Below, one piece after another: positions 33,615-41,565 of a DNA stretch of 64,000 nt (its first letter is position 1; every line of letters begins with the position of its first letter). Origin of the DNA: Kluyvera sp040932435. GTDB taxonomy: Bacteria; Pseudomonadota; Gammaproteobacteria; Enterobacterales; Enterobacteriaceae. The stretch lies in the NCBI RefSeq assembly GCF_040932435.1, contig NZ_JBFQGA010000003.1, positions 186,001 to 250,000 of the forward strand. Reading direction: 5' to 3'. A model generated the notes under the pieces. That model worked only from the letters and a program-made list of their open reading frames with translations. It was not told the origin of the DNA and searched no databases. Both the position numbers and the translations under genes were made by a program.

Positions 33615-34247
33615 TTATGCTTTTGCCGCGGCGGCCAGCATTTGCATCATAAACAGCGTCGAAGTCGCTCCCGGATCCTGATGGCCGATGCTGCGCTCCC
33701 CCAAATAGCTGGCGCGGCCTTTGCGTGCCTGCATGGTGATGGTGGACTGCGCGGCGCGTTGTGCCACGTCGCAGGCGACATCTAGCGCGGCGGTTACCGA
33801 TAATTTTTGTTCGCTGGATTGCCGCAGTGAGTCGACGACCGGCAGCCAGACATCGCACATGGTTTTATCGCCCGGTTCCGCTTTGCCGCGGCTGACGACG
33901 CCATCTGCGCCTTCGCGAATCATCAAATAGAGCTCATCAAGCGAAAGACTTTGCCGCGCTTGGGTTGCCTGCGCTGCGCGAATAAAGAAGGTGCCAAACA
34001 GCGGCCCGCTAGCGCCGCCGACGTTAGACAACAGCACCATGCCGGTGTTTTTGAGAATAAAACCAATGTCTTTGTCGGCAATGGACGGCAGTTTTTCGAC
34101 GACCTTGCTAAAACCACGGTGCATGTTGAGGCCATGATCGGCATCGCCTATCTCGCGGTCCAGTCCGGTTAGAAAGTCGCACTGGGTGGTGAAGGTTTCG
34201 CCGCAGCGATACAGCCAGTCGACAATGTGTTCTCTGTTCAGTGACAT
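33615..34247 (-). CDS. dhaL: PTS-dependent dihydroxyacetone kinase ADP-binding subunit DhaL
   Basis: Carries a tightly bound ADP that is rephosphorylated by DhaM and used to phosphorylate DHA on DhaK; also a co-activator of DhaR in E. coli. The frame opens inside dhaK, but the ATG at 34247 follows AAGGAGA and gives 210 residues, exactly E. coli length. GLDREIGDADHGLNMHRG supplies the Mg-binding Asp cluster, and NVGGASGPLFGTFF the nucleotide loop. Confidence 0.96.
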   Translation of the reverse strand: MSLNREHIVDWLYRCGETFTTQCDFLTGLDREIGDADHGLNMHRGFSKVVEKLPSIADKDIGFILKNTGMVLLSNVGGASGPLFGTFFIRAAQATQARQSLSLDELYLMIREGADGVVSRGKAEPGDKTMCDVWLPVVDSLRQSSEQKLSVTAALDVACDVAQRAAQSTITMQARKGRASYLGERSIGHQDPGATSTLFMMQMLAAAAKA

Positions 34248-34258
34248 TGCAGATCTCC

Positions 34259-35329
34259 TTAGCAACCCCAATTGAGGGCAGGGGTGTGAACCGGGGCATC
34301 CCATAAGGTGAGGATATCCTCATCTACTTTCAGCAGGGTGATGGAAAAACCAGACATATCCAGCGAGGTACACCAAGAACCAATCAGGTTGCGTTCGATA
34401 ACGATCCCCGCATCGCCGCACAGCGTTTCAAGACGGTTATAGACGCCGTACAGTTCTGAAAGCGGCGTCGCGCCGAGGTTATTGACCATAGCAATAACGC
34501 GGTCACCTTTTTGCAGCGCGCGTTTGCTCTGGGTTACTTCCTGCCAACTGCCGTTGACGGTATCCCACTGACGCAGCGTGCGGCTGTAATCGCCATTTTC
34601 TTGCAGCGTGGCGAACATGGCATCTACGGTGTCATCAAGGGAAGTGAAAGGGCGGCGGTCGATGCCGGGTTCGCCGTGGATCCCCACGCCAAACTCCATT
34701 TCATTATCGTTAAGTTCAAACGACGGCCGGCCTGCTGCCGGCACCGTGCAGGCGCCGAGCGCAATGCCGAGGGTATGGCCTTGGTTGTTGAGCAGACGGC
34801 CAAGCTCAGCGCAGGCATCGAGGCTGTCGCCGCGTTCCGCCGCCGCGCCGACCAATTTTTCAATCAGTACGGTATTGGCGACACCACGACGACCCGCTGT
34901 GTACAGGCTATCTTTCACGGCGACATCATCGTCTACTACGACGGTCGTGACCTTAATGCCGCTTTCGTGCAGCAGCTCGGTGGCCGTTTCGAAGTTCAGT
35001 ATGTCACCGGTATAGTTCTTAATAATCAGCAGCACGCCTTCGCCGCCGTCAATTTGCATTGCGCATTCAAACATTTTATCCGGGGTTGGCGAGGTGAAAA
35101 TCTCACCCGGACAGGCGCCGCTCAGCATGCCGTGGCCGATAAAGCCGCAGTGCATCGGCTCGTGGCCGCTGCCGCCGCCGGAGAGGAGCGCCACTTTCCC
35201 GGCGACCGGGGCATCGGAACGGGTGACATACACCGGGTCTTGATGCAGATTCAGCGACGGGTGCGCTTTTGCCAGCCCTGCCAGTTGTTCGGTTAATACC
35301 TCTTCCACACGGTTAATCAGTTTTTTCAT
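34259..35329 (-). CDS. dhaK: PTS-dependent dihydroxyacetone kinase substrate-binding subunit DhaK
   Basis: Binds dihydroxyacetone covalently through His218 (GVGIHGEPGIDRR); 356 residues, as in E. coli. GGGSGHEPMHCGFIGHGML near 51-69 is the family signature. In E. coli DhaK also represses DhaR when DHA is absent. GGAG lies before the ATG. First gene of dhaKLM, divergent from gldA across a 576-bp control region. The same symbol is used for the ATP-dependent enzyme at 30469; the two are distinct proteins. Confidence 0.96.
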   Translation of the reverse strand: MKKLINRVEEVLTEQLAGLAKAHPSLNLHQDPVYVTRSDAPVAGKVALLSGGGSGHEPMHCGFIGHGMLSGACPGEIFTSPTPDKMFECAMQIDGGEGVLLIIKNYTGDILNFETATELLHESGIKVTTVVVDDDVAVKDSLYTAGRRGVANTVLIEKLVGAAAERGDSLDACAELGRLLNNQGHTLGIALGACTVPAAGRPSFELNDNEMEFGVGIHGEPGIDRRPFTSLDDTVDAMFATLQENGDYSRTLRQWDTVNGSWQEVTQSKRALQKGDRVIAMVNNLGATPLSELYGVYNRLETLCGDAGIVIERNLIGSWCTSLDMSGFSITLLKVDEDILTLWDAPVHTPALNWGC

Positions 35330-35525
35330 TATGTGTACTCCGCTGGATGTGATGTGGAGCGCCCAAGAGCGGCTCCGCGTAGAGTCGGCGGATGGGAGCG
35401 CCGATAGATTGATTCTGGCCTACAGCGAAAAAAAGAAAATCCCCACTTATTTTAGTTTCAAGTCGAAACCTGATCGCTTAAAAATGTTCCTTAATGAAAC
35501 GTTATTATCGAGACAGATGCCAAAA

Positions 35526-35549
35526 TGAGAGCCTGAACAGGCTTTTTTT
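35526..35549 (+). terminator. Orphan terminator in the dhaK-gldA intergenic region
   Basis: AGCCT-GAAC-AGGCT followed by T7 on the plus strand, about 200 bp into the divergent region and about 360 bp before gldA. No recognised gene precedes it on this strand, so it may end a small RNA or a gldA leader transcript. The stem is short. Confidence 0.45.
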
Positions 35550-35690
35550 ACTGCCATAGCGAATTTGTCGGTTCGCGCATTTTGACGGTAGCGCTTTTTT
35601 TTTCGCACAACGGCAGGAAACCCACGGGGAAGCGCGTTTTACGGCGTACAATTGTGTGAGAATGACCCGGACCTGGATCGCAAACCTGAT

Positions 35691-35758
35691 GTTCCTCCAT
35701 AATGAATGTTTCATCATGGAACGTAAATTTTGGACTGCGGTTTCGTTGTGGAACGAAA
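35691..35758. promoter_or_regulatory. Inverted repeats in the dha divergent control region
   Basis: GTTCC...ATGAA-TGT-TTCAT...GGAAC (35691-35722) and TTTCGTT-GTGG-AACGAAA (35741-35758, perfect 7-bp arms). These are the clearest symmetric sites in the 576-bp gap between dhaK and gldA and are candidate DhaR sites. No convincing -24/-12 (sigma-54) element was found, in line with E. coli DhaR acting at a sigma-70 promoter. Confidence 0.45.
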
Positions 35759-35905
35759 TAGCAAAGCATTTTTTTGATCCGCACCCGCTCTAAAGTGATG
35801 TCTAACGCGCCGGCCCTGCTGATGCTTCTTGTTCCGAAAGGATAAGCAGAAGCGAGCAACGCCCGGCGCCATCATGGAAACGAGTTCAATGTGAGGGTGT
35901 AGAGA

Positions 35906-37006
35906 ATGCTACAAGTTATTCAGTCTCCAGCAAAATATCTTCAAGGTCCTGATGCATCGGCGCTGTTCGGTCAATACGCTAAAAATCTAGCGGACAGTTT
36001 TTTTGTGATTGCCGATGATTTCGTGATGAAACTGGCGGGCGATAAAGTGCTTAACGGCCTGCATGAAAATGGTATCTCTTGCCATGCAGAACGCTTTAAC
36101 GGCGAGTGCAGCCACGCGGAAATCAACCGTCTGGGTGCGCTCGCGAAACAAAAAGGCTGCAAAGGCGTGGTGGGGATCGGCGGTGGTAAAACCCTCGATA
36201 CGGCGAAAGCCATCGGCTATTACCAGCACCTGCCGGTAGTGATTATCCCGACCATTGCCTCAACCGACGCGCCAACCAGTGCGCTGTCGGTCATCTATAC
36301 CGAATCGGGCGAATTTGAAGAGTATCTGATTTACCCGAAAAACCCCGATATGGTGGTGATGGACACGGCGATTATTGCCAAAGCGCCGGTTCGTCTGCTG
36401 GTTTCCGGGATGGGCGATGCGCTGTCAACGTGGTTTGAAGCCAAAGCCTGCTACGACGCGCACGCGGTCAGCATGGCCGGTGGTCAGTCTACCGCTGCGG
36501 CGCTGAATCTGGCACGTCTGTGCTATGAAACTCTGCTGGCAGAAGGCGAAAAAGCCCGCCGCTCAGCGGAAGCCGGGGTGGTTACGATAGCGTTGGAGCG
36601 AATTATTGAAGCGAATACCTACCTAAGCGGCATTGGCTTTGAAAGCAGCGGCTTGGCGGCAGCGCACGCTATCCATAACGGTTTCACGATTCTGGAAGAG
36701 TGCCACCATTTGTATCACGGTGAAAAAGTGGCCTTCGGGACTTTAGCTCAGTTGGTACTGCAAAACAGTCCGATAGAAGAAATTGAAACCGTGCTGGGCT
36801 TCTGCCAGAAAGTTGGTCTGCCGGTGACTCTGGCCCAGATGGGCGTGAAAGACGGGATTGAAGCGAAAATCGCTGCGGTGGCAAAAGCGACCTGCGCGGA
36901 AGGTGAAACCATTCACAATATGCCGTTCCCGGTCACTCCAGACAGCGTGTATGGCGCCATCTTGACCGCCGATCGATTGGGCGCTGAATGGCTGGCCGCG
37001 AAGTAA
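35906..37006 (+). CDS. gldA: NAD+-dependent glycerol dehydrogenase (GldA/DhaD)
   Basis: Oxidises glycerol to dihydroxyacetone, feeding the two kinases encoded divergently. 366 residues of the iron-type ADH/glycerol dehydrogenase family. NAD-binding GIGGGKTLDTAKA near 90-102; zinc ligands Asp171 (GMGDALSTW), His254 (AAAHAIHNG) and His271 (LYHGEKVAFG), the same numbers as in E. coli GldA. GAGGG precedes the ATG at 35906. Called dhaD in Klebsiella and Citrobacter dha regulons. dhaB and dhaT of the reductive branch are not in the window. Confidence 0.96.
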   Translation: MLQVIQSPAKYLQGPDASALFGQYAKNLADSFFVIADDFVMKLAGDKVLNGLHENGISCHAERFNGECSHAEINRLGALAKQKGCKGVVGIGGGKTLDTAKAIGYYQHLPVVIIPTIASTDAPTSALSVIYTESGEFEEYLIYPKNPDMVVMDTAIIAKAPVRLLVSGMGDALSTWFEAKACYDAHAVSMAGGQSTAAALNLARLCYETLLAEGEKARRSAEAGVVTIALERIIEANTYLSGIGFESSGLAAAHAIHNGFTILEECHHLYHGEKVAFGTLAQLVLQNSPIEEIETVLGFCQKVGLPVTLAQMGVKDGIEAKIAAVAKATCAEGETIHNMPFPVTPDSVYGAILTADRLGAEWLAAK

Positions 37007-37140
37007 GATTTCCCGCCGACCGTTGACCCGGTCGGCGTGCCACCTGTGTTGTGGTTTTCCCCCGGCGGGCTATTCCCGACGCCGGGGGTTGTTGCGTTTA
37101 GGATTTGCCGTTCGCGGCACTCACCCAAGGGAGTATGACC

Positions 37141-39060
37141 ATGCAGAATCAGCGCGTCGAACCTACGTCGTCGTCGTTTATCGCGCCTTCCTGGCATCGC
37201 TGCGGCAAAATGATGCAGCGCGAGACTTGGACCACGCCGCACCAAGCGCAAGGGTTGACGTTTCAGTCGATAGGACGACGCAAAACGGCACTGCTGACCA
37301 TCGGCCAGGCCGCGCTGGAAGACGCATGGGAATATATGGACGGCCGCCCTTGTGCGCTGTTTATTCTGGATGAGTCCGCCTGCCTTCTCACGCGCTGCGG
37401 CCACCCGGACACGCTTGCGCAGCTTGACGCGCTTGGTTTTCTGCCCGGAAGCTACTGCGCGGAAAGCATTATCGGCACCTGCGCGCTGTCGCTGGCCTCG
37501 CTGGTGGGACAGCCGATTAAAACGCTGGGAGAGCAGCATTTTAAGCAGGCGCTGTTCCCGTGGGCGTTTTGTTCGACACCTATCTTTGATAACCATGGCC
37601 GGCTGTCTGGCTCCATTGCCCTGTGCTGTCTTGCCGAGCAGGCGAGTGCGGCGGATTTATCGCTGACGCTGGCGATGGCCCGAGAAGTCGGGAATTCGTT
37701 GCTGACTGACAGCCTGCTGGCCGAATCGAATCGCCACCTTAACCAGATGTACGGCCTGCTGGAAAGTATGGATGACGGGGTGATGGCGTGGAACGAGCAG
37801 GGGATTTTGCAGTTTATTAATCCGCAAGCCGCGCGCCTGCTTCGCCTCGATGGCCAAGCAAGCCAGGGAAAAAATCTCGATGATTTGGTCACCCTTCCCG
37901 CGTTACTGCGCCGCGCCATCAAGCACGCGAGGCCACTGAGCCATGCGGAGGTGACCTTCGAAAGCCAGCACCAGTTTATCGATGCTGTGGTAACGCTCAA
38001 ACCGATTGTCGAAGCACAGGGCACCAGCTTTATTCTCCTGCTGCACCCCGTTGAGCAGATGCGCCAACTGATGACCAGCCAATTGGGCAAAGTGAGTCAC
38101 ACCTTTGCCCAGATGTCGGCGGACGATCCGGAAACCCGCCGCGTGATCCACTTTGGCCGTCAGGCCGCGCGCGGCAGTTTCCCCATTTTAATCTGTGGCG
38201 AAGAAGGGGTCGGTAAAGAGCTTATCGCCCAGGCTGTGCATAATGAAAGCGAACGAGCGGCAGGGCCGTTTATTGCGGTGAACTGCCAGCTGTACGCGGA
38301 TAACGCGCTGGGCGTCGATTTTATGGGCAGCAGCGCGACAGAGGAGGAGAACGGCCGTCTAAGCCGCCTCGAACTGGCCTCCGGTGGGACGCTGTTTCTG
38401 GAAAAAATCGAGTATCTGGCACCGGAACTGCAGTCGGTGCTGCTGCAGGTGATTAAGCAAGGCGTGGTAACGCGTCTCGATGCCCGGCGGCTGATTCCGG
38501 TGGATGTGAAAGTGATTGCCACCACCACCATGGATCTCGATAACCTGGTGGAACAAAACCGTTTTAGTCGTCAGCTTTATTATGCGCTGCACTCATTTGA
38601 AATTAGCATACCGCCACTGCGCGAGCGGCGTAACAGCATTCCTTCGCTGGTTCATAATCGGCTACGTACGCTGGAGCGGCGCTTTTCTTCACGGCTCAAG
38701 GTGGATGACGATGCGCTGGCGCGGCTGGTGGCTTACTCATGGCCAGGGAATGATTTTGAGCTGAACAGTATTATCGAAAATATTGCTATCAGCAGCGAAC
38801 ACGGCCACATTCGGCTGAGCAATCTTCCGGGCTGGCTGTTCAACGACCATCCTCGTACCGCAAGCAACAGCGCGGTGCTTCCTGCAGGGATGAGCATTTC
38901 GGCGATCGAAAAAGAAGCGATTATCCACGCCGCGCGGGTAACTCATGGTCGGGTACAGGAAATGTCGCATCTGCTCAATATTGGGCGAACTACTCTATGG
39001 CGCAAGCTGAAGCAGTTTGAGATAGACGTCAGCCAGTTTAAAAGGCGGAATCAGGAATAG
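37141..39060 (+). CDS. dhaR: Transcriptional activator of the dha genes, DhaR
   Basis: Activates dhaKLM; activity set by competing DhaK and DhaL binding. The frame opens at 37105, but AAGGGAG (37127-37133) best serves the ATG at 37141, giving 639 residues as in E. coli. Order: N-terminal GAF-like domain, PAS-like domain (about 205-310, ESMDDGVMAWNEQG), AAA+ domain (about 330-530) and a C-terminal Fis-type HTH (GRVQEMSHLLNIGRTTLWRK). The AAA+ core is degenerate: Walker A GEEGVGKE is kept, Walker B reads FLEKI instead of FLDEI, and the GAFTGA loop is missing. That fits a protein that no longer remodels sigma-54 holoenzyme. Confidence 0.95.
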   Translation: MQNQRVEPTSSSFIAPSWHRCGKMMQRETWTTPHQAQGLTFQSIGRRKTALLTIGQAALEDAWEYMDGRPCALFILDESACLLTRCGHPDTLAQLDALGFLPGSYCAESIIGTCALSLASLVGQPIKTLGEQHFKQALFPWAFCSTPIFDNHGRLSGSIALCCLAEQASAADLSLTLAMAREVGNSLLTDSLLAESNRHLNQMYGLLESMDDGVMAWNEQGILQFINPQAARLLRLDGQASQGKNLDDLVTLPALLRRAIKHARPLSHAEVTFESQHQFIDAVVTLKPIVEAQGTSFILLLHPVEQMRQLMTSQLGKVSHTFAQMSADDPETRRVIHFGRQAARGSFPILICGEEGVGKELIAQAVHNESERAAGPFIAVNCQLYADNALGVDFMGSSATEEENGRLSRLELASGGTLFLEKIEYLAPELQSVLLQVIKQGVVTRLDARRLIPVDVKVIATTTMDLDNLVEQNRFSRQLYYALHSFEISIPPLRERRNSIPSLVHNRLRTLERRFSSRLKVDDDALARLVAYSWPGNDFELNSIIENIAISSEHGHIRLSNLPGWLFNDHPRTASNSAVLPAGMSISAIEKEAIIHAARVTHGRVQEMSHLLNIGRTTLWRKLKQFEIDVSQFKRRNQE

Positions 39061-39083
39061 CCGCTGCTTTATCAGCCGCGTGA

Positions 39084-39113
39084 CTCAAAAAAAAGCCCGC
39101 ATAGAATGCGGGC
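39084..39113 (-). terminator. Terminator for the oxidoreductase gene
   Basis: GCCCGCAT / ATGCGGGC hairpin (39095-39113) followed on the minus strand by T8; about 130 bp beyond the stop of the minus-strand gene. It may also serve dhaR weakly. Confidence 0.7.
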
Positions 39114-39245
39114 AAAAATACTGGAAGCAATGTGAGCAATGTCGTACCGAGTACCTGAGTGATTTACTCAACTATTCGGTAATGAGAAAGATAATAGTTC
39201 TCATCTAAGATATCAACCCTATCTTTTGTGTGAAAGGCATTTTTT

Positions 39246-40193
39246 TTATTCAACGAGGAAAACGGTTCGTTTCTGGCTGTTATCCAGCGGCCATGCGGCT
39301 GCGACATCGCGCAAATGCGCGGGAGTGGTGGCAAGGGTAAATCCACCAACGGCGGCCGCCGCCAGCATTTCGCCAGTGGCCTGCAAAAGTTCAGGCATGG
39401 TCAGGCTACCGATCCCGCTGCCCATGAGCTGTAATGGGGCCGAACGTAAAACGGCACCGTTAAGCGCGATATCTGCACCGGCAAGCGAACCGACCTGCAC
39501 ATAGCGAATTGGAGAATGGCCCGGGCTGCGTTTGGCGAGGATGGGCAGCAACAGCTCGGCGCTGTGTCCCCATAGATAATCGACGACCACATCAATCTGC
39601 TGGCTTGCCAGCGCCGCAAATTGTTCGCCGATCGTATTGTCATCCGCCGTCAACAGCACACAGGCATCAGCGCCTAAAGATGCCAGCACCTGCGGGTTAC
39701 GTCCCGTGGCAATCACTTTCTTTGCGCCAAGATGACGTGCAATTTGCACGGCCAACTGCCCGGCGGTGCCGGTCGCGCCGTTAATCAACACCGTTTCGCC
39801 GGCTTGAAATGCCGCGCGTTTCACCAAAGCGGCCCATGCCGACATCCCGGGATTCGCCATGGCAGCAGCGGTCACATCATCTAAGGCATCGGGCAGGGGC
39901 AGACAGTGCTGCAATGCGACCGGGGCAAATTGTGCCATGCTGCCCCACGGTGCCTCAGGAAAAGCAAAATAGACCCGTTGTCCATTGGGCAAGGTTCCGG
40001 TTCCGTCGATGCCGACGCCAAACGGTAATCGCCCATCAAAGCTGTAATGTTTACCGCTGGCGCGGCTTTTCACCACGTGGCTGATAGCAGCGGCGCGCAC
40101 GCTTACCAGCGTCTGCTGTTCGTTGGGCTGTGGGTCGGTAAAATCGGCCCAGACCGGCCCCTGAGCGAGGTCAAAGACCACGGCTGCTTTCAT
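39246..40193 (-). CDS. Quinone oxidoreductase-like zinc-independent MDR dehydrogenase
   Basis: 315 residues of the medium-chain dehydrogenase/reductase superfamily, quinone oxidoreductase (Qor) branch. N-terminal GroES-like domain (MKAAVVFDLAQGPVWADFTD) and Rossmann domain with VLINGATGTAGQLAVQIAR near 135-153. Structural-zinc Cys cluster and catalytic zinc ligands are absent. Likely an NADPH-dependent reductase of quinones or electrophilic carbonyls; substrate unknown. A divergent MarR regulator starts 75 bp away, and two matching operator-like sites lie between, so induction by an electrophile or phenolic ligand is plausible. Confidence 0.85.
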   Translation of the reverse strand: MKAAVVFDLAQGPVWADFTDPQPNEQQTLVSVRAAAISHVVKSRASGKHYSFDGRLPFGVGIDGTGTLPNGQRVYFAFPEAPWGSMAQFAPVALQHCLPLPDALDDVTAAAMANPGMSAWAALVKRAAFQAGETVLINGATGTAGQLAVQIARHLGAKKVIATGRNPQVLASLGADACVLLTADDNTIGEQFAALASQQIDVVVDYLWGHSAELLLPILAKRSPGHSPIRYVQVGSLAGADIALNGAVLRSAPLQLMGSGIGSLTMPELLQATGEMLAAAAVGGFTLATTPAHLRDVAAAWPLDNSQKRTVFLVE

Positions 40194-40216
40194 AATATTA
40201 TCTCCATAAGGAATTT

Positions 40217-40233
40217 ATGTGTAAAATGCACAT
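40217..40233. promoter_or_regulatory. MarR-type operator, site 1
   Basis: ATGTG-TAAAATG-CACAT, perfect 5-bp arms with a 17-bp span, typical for MarR dimers. It lies 24 bp before the oxidoreductase start and shares AATGCACATA-like sequence with site 2. Confidence 0.65.
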
Positions 40234-40266
40234 ATCAGATAACGGCACTATACACGGCTCAATAAT

Positions 40267-40283
40267 ATATGCAATATGCACAT
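40267..40283. promoter_or_regulatory. MarR-type operator, site 2, overlapping the marR-like start codon
   Basis: ATATG-CAATATG-CACAT, same span and right half as site 1, covering the ATG at 40269. Suggests autorepression. Confidence 0.6.
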
Positions 40284-40724
40284 AATAATTATGACATCAC
40301 TGAATTCCACGGTGCGCTGCTCGATATCATTGGCGTAATGAATCAACCGGCGCGTGACGACCAACTGCTGCAAACGGCGGGCGTTCAGCTCGATCAAATC
40401 CTTTTTCCACTGCTGGTGGCGATTGGTCGCTGTGGGCCAATCGGCGTGGTTGAACTGGCGGATAATCTGGGGCGTGACTACACCACCGTCAGCCGTCAGG
40501 TGAAAAAATTAGAAGCACAGTCGTTGGCGCACAAGCAGCCAAATGCGCAGGACCGGCGGATCAGTGAAGTGACCTTAAGCGAACGGGGAAGGGAGATTTA
40601 TAATGCCATTGCGGTGGCTAGACAGACGCTGATGAATAAGGTGCTAGCAGGTTGGTCGCCGGAGGATGTGGAGGCGTTATTTCGCTTAACGCGTAAATAC
40701 GCAGACAGTTTGCGACAAAAATAG
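40269..40724 (+). CDS. MarR-family repressor
   Basis: 151 residues, typical MarR size. Winged HTH about 55-110: GPIGVVELADNLGRDYTTVS, then RQVKKLEAQSLAHKQPNAQD, with the DRR wing (QDRRISEVTLSERGREI). The ATG at 40269 lacks a clear ribosome site, and the second operator overlaps it. Divergent from the oxidoreductase, the presumed target. Its stop lies inside the terminator of the convergent trp operon. Confidence 0.9.
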   Translation: MQYAHNNYDITEFHGALLDIIGVMNQPARDDQLLQTAGVQLDQILFPLLVAIGRCGPIGVVELADNLGRDYTTVSRQVKKLEAQSLAHKQPNAQDRRISEVTLSERGREIYNAIAVARQTLMNKVLAGWSPEDVEALFRLTRKYADSLRQK

Positions 40725-40750
40725 GCCGTCTGAGGAGCCTCAGACGGCCT
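40717..40750 (-). terminator. trp operon terminator (trp t)
   Basis: Twelve-bp stem AGGCCGTCTGAG / CTCAGACGGCCT (40723-40750). On the minus strand it is followed by ATTTTTG, right after trpA. Confidence 0.85.
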
Positions 40751-40755
40751 GAAGG

Positions 40756-41565
40756 TTATGCTGAACGGGTAGCGGCTTTCATGTTCTGCACAAATTGTGA
40801 CAGCTCATCGAGCATCGCCTGTGGATTTTCCACATTGCGCTCAATGATTTTCACAATGGCAGAGCCGGAAATCGCCCCGGCGGCACCGGCGTCGATAGTC
40901 GCGCTGACCTGATCGGGCGTGGAAATACCAAAGCCCTGCAGTGGCGGCGCGGCGTTGTACTCAGCCAGCTTCTCAACCAGATGATGCAGCGGCAGCGCGG
41001 CGCGGCTTTCGGTACCGGTCACGCCTGCACGAGACAGCAGGTAGGTATAACCGTGGCCGTGCTGGGCAATCTGCTTAAGCAACTCTTCATCGGCGTTTGG
41101 CGGACAGATAAAGATAGGCGCGACGTTGTGACGCATCGCTGCCTGGCGGAACGGTGCGGACTCTTCTACCGGCACATCGGCGACTAGCACGGAATCGACG
41201 CCCACGCGCGCGCATTCAGCATAAAACTCATCGATACCGCGATTGAACACCAGGTTGGCATACATCAACAGGCCAATCGGAATGGTCGGGTGTTTTTGAC
41301 GAATGGTTGCCAGCATTTCGAAACATTGCGTTGGGGTCACACCGGCGGCAAATGCGCGCAGGGTGGCGTTCTGGATTGTTGGGCCGTCGGCCAGCGGATC
41401 GGAGAACGGAATACCCAGCTCCAGCGCATCGGCACCGGCTTCAATCAGGGTGTCGATAATTTTCAGCGACTGGCCCGGATTCGGATCGCCCAAGGTCACG
41501 AAGGGAACGAACGCGCCTTCCTTGCGGGCCTTCAGTGTGGCAAATAGGTTGTCATAGCGTTCCAT
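40756..41565 (-). CDS. trpA: Tryptophan synthase alpha subunit
   Basis: Cleaves indole-3-glycerol phosphate to indole, which is channelled to TrpB. 269 residues, one more than E. coli. TIM barrel with catalytic Glu49 (ALELGIPFSDP) and Asp60 (LADGPT) in place. The start overlaps the trpB stop by one base, implying translational coupling. Last structural gene of the operon. Confidence 0.98.
   Translation of the reverse strand: MERYDNLFATLKARKEGAFVPFVTLGDPNPGQSLKIIDTLIEAGADALELGIPFSDPLADGPTIQNATLRAFAAGVTPTQCFEMLATIRQKHPTIPIGLLMYANLVFNRGIDEFYAECARVGVDSVLVADVPVEESAPFRQAAMRHNVAPIFICPPNADEELLKQIAQHGHGYTYLLSRAGVTGTESRAALPLHHLVEKLAEYNAAPPLQGFGISTPDQVSATIDAGAAGAISGSAIVKIIERNVENPQAMLDELSQFVQNMKAATRSA

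Noticed and set aside
34511..35296. 261-codon frame opposite dhaK
   Set aside because: Long because of codon bias of the true gene on the other strand; sequence resembles no protein family.
35331..35528. 65-codon open frame upstream of gldA
   Set aside because: No ribosome site, no family resemblance, and it lies in a regulatory region; coding is unsupported, though a small RNA ending at 35549 is kept as a finding.
35330..35905. Sigma-54 (-24/-12) promoter for the dha genes
   Set aside because: No TGGCAC-N5-TTGC element seen on either strand, and DhaR lacks GAFTGA.
36913..37596. 227-codon minus-strand frame across the gldA-dhaR junction
   Set aside because: Spans two real genes on the other strand and is highly basic, as shadow frames usually are.
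19041..40722. Integrative island with integrase or tRNA attachment site
   Set aside because: No integrase, transposase, tRNA or clear direct-repeat boundaries were found, so no attachment sites are claimed.
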